DNA of 64,000 bases from Pseudoalteromonas byunsanensis (GCF_001854475.1 NZ_MNAN01000034.1:1-64000), one strand, 5' to 3'; shown: positions 1-9,067, counted from the first letter of the stretch. Notes: generated by a model not told the origin, from the sequence alone. Numbers and translations are program-made.

Positions 1-2
1 AC

Positions 3-2051
3 AATCCATTTGCCAGTGAGGCGGATAAAGCCAAAGGCTATACCCGTCTGTATAGAACCGGTGACATCGTTCGATGGTTGCCTTGTGGAGAATTGGTTTA
101 TATCAGTCGTAATGATGACCAAGTTAAGATCCGCGGACACCGTATCGAGCTTGGGGAAGTGGAAAGCGCCGTGAGTGCGTTGGCCGGGGTACAACAAGCC
201 GCGGTTATCGTACGAACTCAAGCACAGAGCCAGTACCTTGCAGCTTATGTGGTAGCGCAAGCAGGGCAGAGCCTGTGTGTCGCTGAACTACATGAGCAGT
301 TACGCCAGCAACTCCCTGATTATATGCTGCCAAGCAGTATCATGGAGATTGAAGGGATCCCACTGACGGTGAACGGTAAGTTGGACAAAGCAGCCCTACC
401 TGAACCCGAATTGGTGGATAAATCGCAGTATGTTGCCCCAAGAAATGACTTAGAAGCAGGTTTGTGTGAAGTATGGCAAACGGTCTTAGAGTTAGAGCAA
501 GTGGGTATATACGACAACTTCTTCCGAATTGGTGGGAATTCCATCTCAGCGATACGCATAGTGAGTGCATGTAAGAAATCGTTGGGAATAGAATTTTCGG
601 TTTCTGTACTATTTGAATATCAAACTATTGAGCAGTTACACAACTATGTAACTCTGCACAATGGGCAAGAAGTACCTCAGGAATCGCTCAGCGAACACTT
701 TTTGTTAGTGGACCGTGGACTATTAGATCAAAGAGACCGCTATTTAATCGAAGCGCTAGGTATCAAAGAGCAGGAACAAATATTTCCTGTAACAGCTACG
801 CAAAAGGATTGGTTGCTACACACATATACTCATCCTGGGGACGAAGCTTGGTGGGTAAATACCTTATTCAAGGTTAAGCCTGTAATAGCTCAAAAGTCTG
901 TTAACGGTGGACTGTTAGATGCTTGGAAGAACACTGCAAAATCAACCCCAGCACTACGTTCTAAATTCCATATTGAAAATGATCGGATATATCAGATAGT
1001 TACAGATGAGCCGAATATAGAGCATCATGAAGTAAGCGCACGTGATCTTGATGATGTTAATGAGATAATCAAACAAAGGATGTCAGATGTGATAAACGTA
1101 TCTACGTCTCCTTTGCTTCGTATATTTATTTTCAATACATCAAACAATGAGCAGTATCACGCGTTTGTTGTCCATCATGCTTTAGTAGATGGATGGAATT
1201 TATCTAACATCATTCTAGACACCTATAACACTTTACTTGGCTTCTCTAAACCAGAAGAACATGAGGTGAGTTCCGGTATCGATTATGTAAGGTGGCAATT
1301 AAGTCAGGACCAAGAAATGGCGCAGGACTTTTGGCAACAGGAATTGAAGTCACTTGAGGACTCCACGCCATTCTATAGCGGACAAGGCTATATCAACCGA
1401 AGAAGAAATAATGTTTGCCAGCCAGCTTACTCATTGGGAATAAAACACTCTCAAATGATTTATAGCGCTGCAAAGAGCTTATCAATTACACCGTATATTT
1501 TGATCGAGGCAGCATGGGCCAAAACATTATCTCTGCTTATTAATCAGCAGACGGTGTATTTTTCAACAATTGATTCAGGGAGAAGTATAAACCTTAGTGA
1601 TTTAGATACATTAACTTTCAATACCATTGCTGTTCTTCCGGTGAAAGTTGACTTAGTTCAAGAAGAAAAAACTGAAGATCTTGTTCGGTCGCTTCATAAA
1701 AATATGATCAAACGACAGCAGCATGGATATGTAGATGTATCAAAAATAAACAAAAATTATAAAAGCTCAGGGTTCAGTTCACTTATTATTTATCAAAATA
1801 ATGAACTAGTGACCGCACCAAATCAGGGGGATGCCTCTGAGCAAGAGGACTTAATTGAGTGCATAGATAAATACGATCCTTGTCCGTACAAAATTAGTTT
1901 GGTGGTTAACCCAAATGAAAACTTATCAGGCTTCTTTGAGTACTTTAATACAGACATTAAGGAAGACGATTTTAATAGAATAAAAACAACGTTTGAAAAC
2001 GAATTGAAACAATTAGCTGAACGCTTATCAGAAGTTAAAAATAAGGATTAA
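3..2051 (+). CDS. Nonribosomal peptide synthetase, C-terminal part (A-PCP-C), 5' truncated
   Basis: The frame is open from base 3, so the gene starts before the window; 682 residues are visible. The first ~130 residues are the end of an adenylation domain, with YRTGD (motif A7), a QVKIRGHRIELGEVE stretch (A8) and the A10 lysine in LTVNGKLD. A peptidyl carrier domain follows, with the phosphopantetheine serine in GGNS (about Ser180). A full condensation domain covers about 250-680 and has HHALVDG (about His391-Gly397), TPALRSKF and a C5-like FNTIAVLPV. The protein stops after this domain, with no thioesterase or reductase, so release is probably amide formation by the terminal C domain or transfer to another protein. 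The HHxxxDG motif is intact and C5-type features argue against an epimerisation domain. The stop overlaps the next start (TAATG), so the MFS gene is translationally coupled. Confidence 0.93.
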   Translation, partial: NPFASEADKAKGYTRLYRTGDIVRWLPCGELVYISRNDDQVKIRGHRIELGEVESAVSALAGVQQAAVIVRTQAQSQYLAAYVVAQAGQSLCVAELHEQLRQQLPDYMLPSSIMEIEGIPLTVNGKLDKAALPEPELVDKSQYVAPRNDLEAGLCEVWQTVLELEQVGIYDNFFRIGGNSISAIRIVSACKKSLGIEFSVSVLFEYQTIEQLHNYVTLHNGQEVPQESLSEHFLLVDRGLLDQRDRYLIEALGIKEQEQIFPVTATQKDWLLHTYTHPGDEAWWVNTLFKVKPVIAQKSVNGGLLDAWKNTAKSTPALRSKFHIENDRIYQIVTDEPNIEHHEVSARDLDDVNEIIKQRMSDVINVSTSPLLRIFIFNTSNNEQYHAFVVHHALVDGWNLSNIILDTYNTLLGFSKPEEHEVSSGIDYVRWQLSQDQEMAQDFWQQELKSLEDSTPFYSGQGYINRRRNNVCQPAYSLGIKHSQMIYSAAKSLSITPYILIEAAWAKTLSLLINQQTVYFSTIDSGRSINLSDLDTLTFNTIAVLPVKVDLVQEEKTEDLVRSLHKNMIKRQQHGYVDVSKINKNYKSSGFSSLIIYQNNELVTAPNQGDASEQEDLIECIDKYDPCPYKISLVVNPNENLSGFFEYFNTDIKEDDFNRIKTTFENELKQLAERLSEVKNKD

Positions 2052-3364
2052 TGATGAAAAATTTAATAATGAAGTTTGGTTTGATCCAGGCTGGTGTTGC
2101 CGCAATAGGTGGTGTTATCGCACCTATTATGTATTTGATGTTCATGGATAAAGGCCTTGGCTTACTTGAAATGGGCTTACTATTAGCAGCGAGTACTCTA
2201 TTTGTTGTTATATTTGAAATTCCATTTGGCTCGTTAGCTGATAGTTACGGAAGAAAAAAGACCTTCCTAATCGGTGAGTTTCTCTTATTGCTCGTTATTA
2301 TAGGTTTTACTGTCGTAGATAGTTTTGAAGGGCTGTTGTTAATAATGGCTTTAAATGGTATTTCATCAGCCTTATTTTCTGGAACATTAGATGCGCTTTT
2401 TGTTGAAAGGTTTAATGCTGAAAAGGAATCTGGTTCGCCAAATATCATGGAAGCACAAGCCCAAGTAACATCATTTCAAATGCTAGGCTTGGCTTTAGGC
2501 GCTGTAGTTGCAGGTTTTCTACCTATATGGTTTGAGTTTATGAGTGCAGGGAATGACTTCATTGATTTCTATGAAGTTAACTTTGTCCTATTAATACCGA
2601 TAGTTATCTTCCATATCTTTATGACAATTAAATTTATTGATGAATCTAATGTAAAAAGAACTAATAAATCTATCTTTGATGGAATAAGTGAAGTTCTTGG
2701 TGAAGCTGGTAAACAGGTGGCATCGAGCCCGATTTTGAAGATATTATTTATTCTAGATTTCATGGGAGGAGCAGCGTTTATATCTTTAGAACAGTTGTGG
2801 CAACCAATGCTAAGCGAGATTATTGATGACAAAGGTTCGTCATGGATATTTGGATTGATTTTCGCAGCAAACTTTATTTGTTTGGCAATTGGCCAGGTTC
2901 TTTCTATCCCACTATCTAAATTATTCAAAAATAACTACGTTCCCCTGTTAGTTATATGTGGTTTTATTATTGGCGGTTTATTTGTTGTGTTTTCTATCCA
3001 AGAAAGCTTAACCGGCTTTATCTGTATTTATTTATTACTCTTCATGTTCTCTGGGGTCACAGTTGCTCCTGTTTTAGCTATGTTCCACGAAAATGTTGAA
3101 GAAGAAAGCCGCTCTACCATGTTGTCTGTGAAATCTTTAGTGGCTCAAGCTGGAGCATTTTCAGGAGCGCTTACAGCCGGCTTTGTAGCCGATAAGTTCG
3201 GTATGCCTACAGCTTGGCTCATAGCAGGTGGGGTAGTTATAGCTTCAACATTCTTATACTTTGCGCCATCAATCATTAGCTTCTCTAAGCAGCATGCTAA
3301 AAAGCAATTAGATGAACAGAATGAATTAAACGATGAGGCACCGGTGAATCAGCAAGCTGGATAA
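2051..3364 (+). CDS. MFS transporter, probable exporter of the peptide
   Basis: This 437-residue protein has about 12 hydrophobic segments and an MFS motif-A-like loop, FGSLADSYGRKK, after the second segment (about residues 61-72). The start ATG overlaps the synthetase stop by one base and is preceded by AAGGA at 2043-2047, so it is part of the same operon. MFS proteins inside peptide synthetase clusters usually export the product or a precursor. Export is inferred from position; the substrate cannot be read from the sequence. The C-terminal tail is hydrophilic and rich in Q, N and E. Two inverted repeats follow before the next gene. Confidence 0.88.
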   Translation: MMKNLIMKFGLIQAGVAAIGGVIAPIMYLMFMDKGLGLLEMGLLLAASTLFVVIFEIPFGSLADSYGRKKTFLIGEFLLLLVIIGFTVVDSFEGLLLIMALNGISSALFSGTLDALFVERFNAEKESGSPNIMEAQAQVTSFQMLGLALGAVVAGFLPIWFEFMSAGNDFIDFYEVNFVLLIPIVIFHIFMTIKFIDESNVKRTNKSIFDGISEVLGEAGKQVASSPILKILFILDFMGGAAFISLEQLWQPMLSEIIDDKGSSWIFGLIFAANFICLAIGQVLSIPLSKLFKNNYVPLLVICGFIIGGLFVVFSIQESLTGFICIYLLLFMFSGVTVAPVLAMFHENVEEESRSTMLSVKSLVAQAGAFSGALTAGFVADKFGMPTAWLIAGGVVIASTFLYFAPSIISFSKQHAKKQLDEQNELNDEAPVNQQAG

Positions 3365-3374
3365 AAACAAAACG

Positions 3375-3401
3375 TGTCCATTAGCTTTTACTCAATGGAC
3401 A
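3375..3401 (+). terminator. Hairpin downstream of the MFS gene
   Basis: TGTCCATT (3375-3382) and AATGGACA (3394-3401) form a perfect 8-bp stem with an 11-base loop, followed by TTTATTAT. It could be a weak or attenuating terminator, because the genes beyond it run in the same direction. Confidence 0.45.
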
Positions 3402-3407
3402 TTTATT

Positions 3408-3440
3408 ATCAGGTTTTACATGTAACTTGTAAAACCTGAT
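3408..3440. promoter_or_regulatory. 13-bp perfect inverted repeat before the decarboxylase gene
   Basis: ATCAGGTTTTACA (3408-3420) and its exact complement TGTAAAACCTGAT (3428-3440) are separated by seven bases. No T-run follows on the plus strand, so a dimeric regulator site or an RNA-processing hairpin is as likely as a terminator. It sits 48 bp before the decarboxylase start and may set that gene's expression apart from the synthetase and exporter. Confidence 0.5.
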
Positions 3441-3488
3441 TAGCTCAAAATTTATTATAAAAATAAATATAAGTGATTGGTGGGTTAA

Positions 3489-4739
3489 ATGGACAATGCT
3501 ACGCAATTAAAAAAGAAAGTTAATCAGCTAATTAATAACAATGAAATATCGACACCCTGCCTTGTAATGGGACTGGGGTTAATTGATAAGCAGTTTTCTT
3601 TGTTGAAAAAGGTTCTTCCCAATGTAGAAGTTTACTATTCGGTAAAATCGAATCCAGACCCGTTGGTGCTTTCACATTTGAGACACCTAGGCTCTAGCTT
3701 TGAGGCGGCAAGCTTAGGTGAAATACAACGATGTATTGAAATCGGTGGGTTATCTACACAAGTTCACTTTGGAAACTCTATCAAGAAGCGCGAGGAGATA
3801 GCACGTGCCTACGAATTGGGAATTCGCTCATTTAGCGTAGACTCTGAGCAAGAAGTGATAAAAGTGGCAGAAATGGCACCTGGCGCGCAAGTTATGGTGC
3901 GACTGTCAACAAATGGCAAAGGAGCCGTATGGGGGCTTTCTAAAAAGTTTGGAACTTCAGTAGCCCGAGCAACAGAATTATTGAGGTTAGCAAACAGCCT
4001 TGATCTTGTTCCTTATGGATTATCATTTCATGTAGGTTCACAACAGCAGAGCGCAGATGCTTGGGCTGTGGCACTTAAAAATTGCGAATTGGTCGTTTCA
4101 GAACTTAAAAAAGATGGTATTAAGTTGAATGCGATTAACTTAGGCGGTGGCCTTCCGGCCAATGGCTATATTAACCGCGATAAAGTTATGGATTTCGACC
4201 TAGTTAGTTATTTGAAGACATTAAAAGCTCATATAGATAAATTTGAAGAAAACTGCGCAAGTAAATTTAAGTTTATGCTAGAACCCGGTCGATTTGTCGT
4301 CGCAAATACTGGTGTTGTGGTAAGTAAGGTGCTATTAACGGCACAAAGGGAGTTTGAAGGTAGAGTCGAAAATTGGGTGTATATGGATGTTGGAAAGTTT
4401 AATGGCTTATATGAAGCTAGTGACATCCAATTGCCTATTCATTTACTAGATGATGTTAATCTTCACACTATGGAAGACACGGTCCCTACTGTATTATCAG
4501 GCCCAAGCTGCGATAGCGATGATATGTTGTTACCACCAAATACAACAATAGTACTTCCATCTTCACTCAAAGAGGGAGACCATTTATTATTTGCTTCTAC
4601 TGGTGCTTATTCTAACAGTTACGCAACCCAAAGTTTCAACGGTTTTAATCCGATAAGTGTTGTATGTATAGATAGCAATGGCGAGCTTATCACAAAGGAA
4701 AATACTGTAACCTATGGTGTTCATAAAATAGCCATTTAA
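3489..4739 (+). CDS. Fold-type III PLP decarboxylase (ornithine/lysine/diaminopimelate decarboxylase family)
   Basis: This 416-residue enzyme has the alanine-racemase-fold decarboxylase motifs. The PLP lysine lies in YYSVKSNP (Lys53), SFHVGSQ contains His181, NLGGGLP is the glycine loop, EPGR binds phosphate, and GPSCDSDD contains Cys341. The GPxCDxxD motif and the late GAYSNSYAT-FNGF segment are typical of eukaryotic-type ornithine and lysine decarboxylases rather than of diaminopimelate decarboxylase (LysA). The expected reaction is release of CO2 from ornithine or lysine to give putrescine or cadaverine. Its place among synthetase and export genes suggests that it makes a building block, plausibly the amine used by the terminal condensation domain. 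Substrate choice is not provable from sequence. Confidence 0.85.
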   Translation: MDNATQLKKKVNQLINNNEISTPCLVMGLGLIDKQFSLLKKVLPNVEVYYSVKSNPDPLVLSHLRHLGSSFEAASLGEIQRCIEIGGLSTQVHFGNSIKKREEIARAYELGIRSFSVDSEQEVIKVAEMAPGAQVMVRLSTNGKGAVWGLSKKFGTSVARATELLRLANSLDLVPYGLSFHVGSQQQSADAWAVALKNCELVVSELKKDGIKLNAINLGGGLPANGYINRDKVMDFDLVSYLKTLKAHIDKFEENCASKFKFMLEPGRFVVANTGVVVSKVLLTAQREFEGRVENWVYMDVGKFNGLYEASDIQLPIHLLDDVNLHTMEDTVPTVLSGPSCDSDDMLLPPNTTIVLPSSLKEGDHLLFASTGAYSNSYATQSFNGFNPISVVCIDSNGELITKENTVTYGVHKIAI

Positions 4740-4791
4740 CTTACGTGTTATTTTATTACTAATTTTTAATGGATTTATTGAAGAGATTTTT

Positions 4792-5499
4792 ATGAGTTAT
4801 ACAAATAGCCCCGTTGCTCTTTTGGATATATTTCTTGCCCCAAGAAATGTTTTTGAGCATCTTTATAATGTTAAGAAATGGAGCTGGCTTGGGTTCTTAA
4901 CGCTAATCGTTCTAACGATTTTTAGTGTGGCTTCATTTTATTCTGGCATGTCGCAAGATTGGCTAATCGAACAACAATTGTTGCACGCTGGCGAAATTTC
5001 ACCATCAGAAATGGATGCTGTTGTTGATTTAATGAGACAAACCGCTGAACACATAGCGCTTATTAGTAGTGTAACTTCGGCGATTTTTATCTTCATTCTC
5101 TGCCTTATAATGGCAAGCTATATAAAACTAATAGCGAGTATTTCACAAGAAGGAAAAGATAGTACTTTTGGTGACTGTTTCAGCCTAGCTGTTTGGACCT
5201 ATATGCCATTAGTAATCCATGCTATAGGTTTTATTTTCTTATTTTCTACAGCCAATGATGTTGATTTACCAATCGTACTTCAAAATTATTCTTCTTTAAA
5301 TCAGATATTTTTCAACTTTTCACCTGGTGAACAATTTTACAATATTGCTGATAATTTCAACTTATTCTATTTATGGTCGATTGGTTTGATGACCATTGGT
5401 TTGAAGGTTTGCTTTAAAATATCAGTAATGAAAGCTCTGCTGATTTCTCTTTTACCATACGGTCTTGTATTTGGATCTTGGTTTCTCATTGTAATGTAG
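4792..5499 (+). CDS. YIP1 family membrane protein
   Basis: This 235-residue protein begins with a conserved LLDIFLAPRNVFEHL segment typical of bacterial Yip1-domain proteins. About five hydrophobic segments follow, at roughly residues 32-52, 93-113, 137-155, 190-210 and 215-235. Its function is unknown. Members of this family are often found beside MacAB-type export genes, and here the adaptor gene starts 15 bp downstream, so the two are probably co-transcribed. A helper role in assembling the exporter is only an inference. Confidence 0.75.
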   Translation: MSYTNSPVALLDIFLAPRNVFEHLYNVKKWSWLGFLTLIVLTIFSVASFYSGMSQDWLIEQQLLHAGEISPSEMDAVVDLMRQTAEHIALISSVTSAIFIFILCLIMASYIKLIASISQEGKDSTFGDCFSLAVWTYMPLVIHAIGFIFLFSTANDVDLPIVLQNYSSLNQIFFNFSPGEQFYNIADNFNLFYLWSIGLMTIGLKVCFKISVMKALLISLLPYGLVFGSWFLIVM

Positions 5500-5514
5500 T
5501 AGGTGAGTTAGAAT

Positions 5515-6669
5515 ATGAAAAAAATAATTGTTTTTTTAGTGATATTAGCAGGATTTTTCATTCTGATTAATTTCACAGCTGGGGCGGGTAGTAACTCGAA
5601 GTTAACTGTTAACAGTGAAAAAGTGGAGCGCCAGGTTCTAGCCGATACTATTTTGGCGTCTGGTAATTTAATTTTTGATTCAAAGGTTAAAGTAAGTTCC
5701 GAAGTGACTGGTTTGGTAACAGAAATATTGGTCGATGAAGGGGATTTTGTAGAAAAGGACGATGTACTTTTACAGCTTGATAAAACGGCCTACGCAGCAG
5801 ATGTATCCAATTATCAGTCAGCCGTTAATGCGCAAGAAATTGAAATTGACTATACCAAAGAAGTTACTAAGGACATTAAAAGACGCTTGGATTTGAAAAG
5901 CAGACTCTACGAGCAAAGTAGTGTTGGTTTAGAAAGCGTAGAAAGCCTTAAAAGTGAATATAGAATCGCAAAAATTAAGGAAGAAGCGGCTGTTGAAAGC
6001 CTTAACCAAAAGAGAGCCTTATTGCTCTATGCTAAGGATAAGTTAAGTAAAACGACATTTAAGGCTAGTATGTCAGGTTTAATTTCTTCGGTTGACGTCA
6101 AGATTGGAGAAACAGTTATCGCCAGCGCTATGAACTTTGCTGGAACATCCTTACTTACACTCGCAGACCCTCATACTCTGATAGCAGAACTAAGGGTGGA
6201 TGAAGCTGATATCGCTAATGTACATATTGGGCAAGTTGCACATATTTACACTGCTGCAAACCCAAGACAATTCATTTTAGGAAAAGTAAGCAGTATTGGT
6301 ACGTCAGCTAGAAGTTCAAAGGTAGGACATGGGCTGTACTATGCTGTCAAAGTAGCTCTGGATAACCCAACTGAGCTACATCCAGGAATGAGCTGTCGAG
6401 CAGAAATTATTACACAAGAGACAACCCCCTCTTTAAGTGTATCTATTTCAGCCGTACGAAAAGATAAAGATAATGATCAGTACTATGTATGGGTATTGAA
6501 TAACGGGAAAGTTGAAAAGCGACTAGTCGAAGTCGGAATGGCTACAGATACTCATCAATCGATTCTTTCTGGGCTGAATATAGAGGATGAAGTTGTAACA
6601 GGCCCTAGTCGTTTATTTAATAAGTTTAAGGATGGTACTCGAGTTTTACTAAAAGAGAGTAAATCATGA
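5515..6669 (+). CDS. Periplasmic adaptor (HlyD/MacA-like membrane fusion protein)
   Basis: This 384-residue protein has one N-terminal membrane anchor (about residues 4-22). A biotinyl-lipoyl-like half (VSSEVTGLVTEILVDEGDFVEKDDVLLQ is in part visible at about residues 60-87), a helical hairpin at about 95-180, the second lipoyl half, a beta-barrel and a membrane-proximal domain follow. Such adaptors link an inner-membrane ABC transporter to an outer-membrane TolC channel. The stop overlaps the ATPase start (ATGA), showing tight coupling. No outer-membrane channel gene is present in the window, so a shared TolC is presumed. Confidence 0.9.
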   Translation: MKKIIVFLVILAGFFILINFTAGAGSNSKLTVNSEKVERQVLADTILASGNLIFDSKVKVSSEVTGLVTEILVDEGDFVEKDDVLLQLDKTAYAADVSNYQSAVNAQEIEIDYTKEVTKDIKRRLDLKSRLYEQSSVGLESVESLKSEYRIAKIKEEAAVESLNQKRALLLYAKDKLSKTTFKASMSGLISSVDVKIGETVIASAMNFAGTSLLTLADPHTLIAELRVDEADIANVHIGQVAHIYTAANPRQFILGKVSSIGTSARSSKVGHGLYYAVKVALDNPTELHPGMSCRAEIITQETTPSLSVSISAVRKDKDNDQYYVWVLNNGKVEKRLVEVGMATDTHQSILSGLNIEDEVVTGPSRLFNKFKDGTRVLLKESKS

Positions 6670-7400
6670 GTTTGCCAATCATTCAGTTAAACAATGCATA
6701 CAAGCGTTACATGATGGCTGATGAAGAGTTTTGTGCTTTGAACAATGTTAGTTTATCCATCAAAAAGAATGAGTATGTCGCTATTACTGGCCCTTCTGGT
6801 TCAGGTAAATCCACATTGATGAATATACTTGGGTGCTTAGATACACTCAGTTCTGGAGAATATATTTTAGACAACCAGAACACAGCAAATATGAAAGAAG
6901 ATTCATTGGCTAAAGTTAGAAATCAATCTATTGGATTTATTTTTCAAAGCTTCAATCTTTTACCTAAGTCATCAGTACTCAACAATGTCATTCAGCCGTT
7001 AGTTTACAGAACGATGAGTGGGGCAGAAAGAAAAAGCCGCGCATTGAAAGCGTTGAATGAAGTAGGTTTAGCTGAAAAAATTAATCATTTGCCAAATCAA
7101 CTTTCCGGGGGGCAACGACAACGCGTTGCAATAGCAAGAGCATTAGTGACGGAACCTGCGATATTACTGGGGGATGAACCAACAGGAAACCTTGATAGCA
7201 AAACGACCTCTGACATTATGTCCTTGTTCGATAGGCTCTATGAAAAAGGTCATACCATCGTAATCGTGACGCATGAGAATGAAATCGCAAATCACTGTAA
7301 GCGTGTTATCCGTCTTGTGGATGGTCAAATAGAGTTTGATAAATACAATCAACAACGTATTAGCGTAGTTGATAATGCTATGGAGGCTAATTGTGAGTGA
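6666..7400 (+). CDS. ABC transporter ATP-binding protein (MacB/LolD type)
   Basis: This 244-residue ATPase has Walker A GPSGSGKST (42-50), a Q-loop in FIFQSFN, the signature LSGGQ (145-149) and Walker B ILLGDEP (165-171) followed by TGNLDS. The EPTGNLDS form is typical of the MacB/LolD/FtsE class, which powers mechanotransmission rather than substrate passage through the membrane. It is encoded separately from its permease, unlike E. coli MacB, where the two are fused. It overlaps the adaptor by 4 bp and the permease by 8 bp. Confidence 0.95.
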   Translation: MSLPIIQLNNAYKRYMMADEEFCALNNVSLSIKKNEYVAITGPSGSGKSTLMNILGCLDTLSSGEYILDNQNTANMKEDSLAKVRNQSIGFIFQSFNLLPKSSVLNNVIQPLVYRTMSGAERKSRALKALNEVGLAEKINHLPNQLSGGQRQRVAIARALVTEPAILLGDEPTGNLDSKTTSDIMSLFDRLYEKGHTIVIVTHENEIANHCKRVIRLVDGQIEFDKYNQQRISVVDNAMEANCE

Positions 7401-8631
7401 TTTTATCAATACAGCTTATCAAGGCTTGCGCGCTGCTCTTCAAGCTATTTACTCTAATGCTATGCGTAGCATTCTAACAACCTTGGGGATCATCATTGGC
7501 GTAACTGCGGTTATCTCGGTGGTCGCCGTGATGAATGGTTTAAGTTCTAACATTAGTAGGCAGTTTAATGATCTTGGTAGCGATATGGTAACGCTTAGAG
7601 CATTTACAAGTGCCAACCAAGAGATGTTGGGGTTTATAAATAAACTAACCTACGACGACTTCTTAGTGCTAAAAGGCAAAGTAAAAGGCGTTGAAGATAT
7701 GACCGTTACAATGAGGGCATATAGTCTGGGAGCAAGCATTCAATATGGCAGAGATACGATTCAAACTCATATTTTAGGTACTGACAGTAGTTACCAAAAA
7801 GTTGTTAACGTATATCCCGTTGAAGGCCGCTTTTTATCTGAAAGTGATGATCTAAGGCGTCGCAGGGTAGCATTTGTTGGTAGTTCAGTTATCAAAAAGT
7901 TGAATATGCCAGAAAACCCGACTGGCGAGTTTATTAAACTCAGTGGGGATTACTTTAGAGTCATAGGTGTTGCAGAAACATTAGGTAGTATTCTTGGTTA
8001 TGATCAGGATAACTATATTATCGCGCCTTTTAGTACAATTAGATCATTAAATGGCAGCCAGGTTACGGAAAATATCGAAATCATGTTTCGTCCCAAAGCC
8101 GGCATTGCGCTAGAAACAATCAAGTCTCAAATGCGCCAGATATTACGTAGCCGCTATAAAATTGAAGAGGGTGAAGAAGATTACTTTGAATTCGTCACCG
8201 CTGAAAAAACAAAAGAGCAGTTTGATAGTATTTTAAGGTCTGTAACACTCGTTGCATCGGGTGTTGTTGCAATCAGCTTGCTTGTTGGCGGTATTGGCAT
8301 AATGAATATAATGCTTGTATCTGTGACAGAGAGAACCAAAGAGATAGGAATAGCGAAAGCCCTGGGAGCTTCTTCAAACATCATTCTCTACCAATTCCTA
8401 GTAGAAGCATTGGTTTTGTCTTTGATTGGGGGTGTAATAGGTATTGCTCTTGGATATGGAATAGCAGGTTTGATTATTTTATTTTTACCAGGATCACCTG
8501 ATTTAGTTGTACCAATGTGGGCTGTTTTGCTTTCCTTTGGTTTTACTACATTTATAGGTGTAGTGTTTGGCTTAGCGCCAGCAATAAAAGCCTCAAAATT
8601 AGTGCCAGTTGAAGCGCTTCGCTACGAATAG
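7393..8631 (+). CDS. ABC transporter permease (MacB/FtsX type)
   Basis: The start chosen is GTG at 7393, because GGAGG (7382-7386) lies six bases before it; an upstream ATG at 7369 has no comparable site. This gives 412 residues. A first membrane segment at about 28-48 is followed by a large periplasmic MacB_PCD domain. Three more segments form the FtsX domain, with the conserved GGIGIMNIMLVSVTERTKEIG region near residue 300. With the adaptor and ATPase it would form a tripartite pump, probably for the peptide. The gene ends the cluster, and a hairpin follows. Confidence 0.93.
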   Translation: MSDFINTAYQGLRAALQAIYSNAMRSILTTLGIIIGVTAVISVVAVMNGLSSNISRQFNDLGSDMVTLRAFTSANQEMLGFINKLTYDDFLVLKGKVKGVEDMTVTMRAYSLGASIQYGRDTIQTHILGTDSSYQKVVNVYPVEGRFLSESDDLRRRRVAFVGSSVIKKLNMPENPTGEFIKLSGDYFRVIGVAETLGSILGYDQDNYIIAPFSTIRSLNGSQVTENIEIMFRPKAGIALETIKSQMRQILRSRYKIEEGEEDYFEFVTAEKTKEQFDSILRSVTLVASGVVAISLLVGGIGIMNIMLVSVTERTKEIGIAKALGASSNIILYQFLVEALVLSLIGGVIGIALGYGIAGLIILFLPGSPDLVVPMWAVLLSFGFTTFIGVVFGLAPAIKASKLVPVEALRYE

Positions 8632-8653
8632 CACATTCTAGCTTAGACTTAAC

Positions 8654-8689
8654 CTGACAGTTATCCGCATTGTAATCGGAAACTGTCAG
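8654..8689 (+). terminator. Hairpin at the end of the export operon
   Basis: CTGACAGTT (8654-8662) pairs with AACTGTCAG (8681-8689), and TCCG/CGGA (8664-8667, 8677-8680) extends the stem inside after a one-base bulge. There is no strong T-run, so it is a moderate candidate for a terminator. Confidence 0.5.
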
Positions 8690-8757
8690 TCGCTTCATTC
8701 CTAAATGCTAAAATGCCGGAGCCGACCTTTATGGCAAGCTCCCATTTTTGAACTATT

Positions 8758-8991
8758 TTACCTTTTACAAGCATGGTCCAAACAGCAAAGATTAGTCATC
8801 GCTTTTGCTTTATAACCCATCTCATCAAGGGTGAACAATAAAATATCTTCTTTCAATTGCGATTCCACTGTCATTCGTTTTGTGTTCAAATCAATTTGCA
8901 CAAGACACTGTTCACAAATGTTTTTTATAGCTACTTTGATCTTTTCTGCACATAAGCTACAAGACATATTGCTAATTTCAAACTCTAACAT
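8758..8991 (-). CDS. Small heavy-metal-associated (HMA) domain protein, CopZ-like
   Basis: This 77-residue protein is almost entirely one HMA domain, with the copper-binding MxCxxC in NMSCSLCA (about residues 8-15). A second cysteine-rich patch ends the protein (LCCLDHACKR). AGGAG precedes the ATG at 8991. It is divergent from copA, and its own upstream region contains TTGACC with a 19-bp spacer (see the promoter entry). It probably carries cytosolic Cu(I) to CopA. The extra CC...C tail is unusual for CopZ and may bind a second metal ion. Confidence 0.8.
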   Translation of the reverse strand: MLEFEISNMSCSLCAEKIKVAIKNICEQCLVQIDLNTKRMTVESQLKEDILLFTLDEMGYKAKAMTNLCCLDHACKR

Positions 8992-9018
8992 GAAAACTCC
9001 TATTAAATTGGAGTTTAA

Positions 9019-9049
9019 ATGTTCAGGGTTATCCCTGTGACAAGGTCAA
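9019..9049 (-). promoter_or_regulatory. Candidate MerR-type promoter of the small HMA gene
   Basis: On the minus strand, TTGACC (9049-9044) is followed by a 19-base spacer and GAACAT (9024-9019). The spacer contains CAGGG-ATAA-CCCTG, a short dyad. The over-long spacer is the hallmark of MerR-family promoters, but the dyad is not the usual CueR form, so CueR control is tentative. Confidence 0.45.
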
Positions 9050-9067
9050 TTATTTTTTTGAATAATA

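Noticed and set aside
750..2051. Terminal domain of the synthetase as an epimerisation domain
   Set aside because: The HHxxxDG motif is shared by both types, but the C5-like FNTIAVLPV and lack of E4-E7 motifs favour a condensation domain.
7369..7392. ATG start for the ABC permease
   Set aside because: GGAGG is correctly spaced only for the GTG at 7393.
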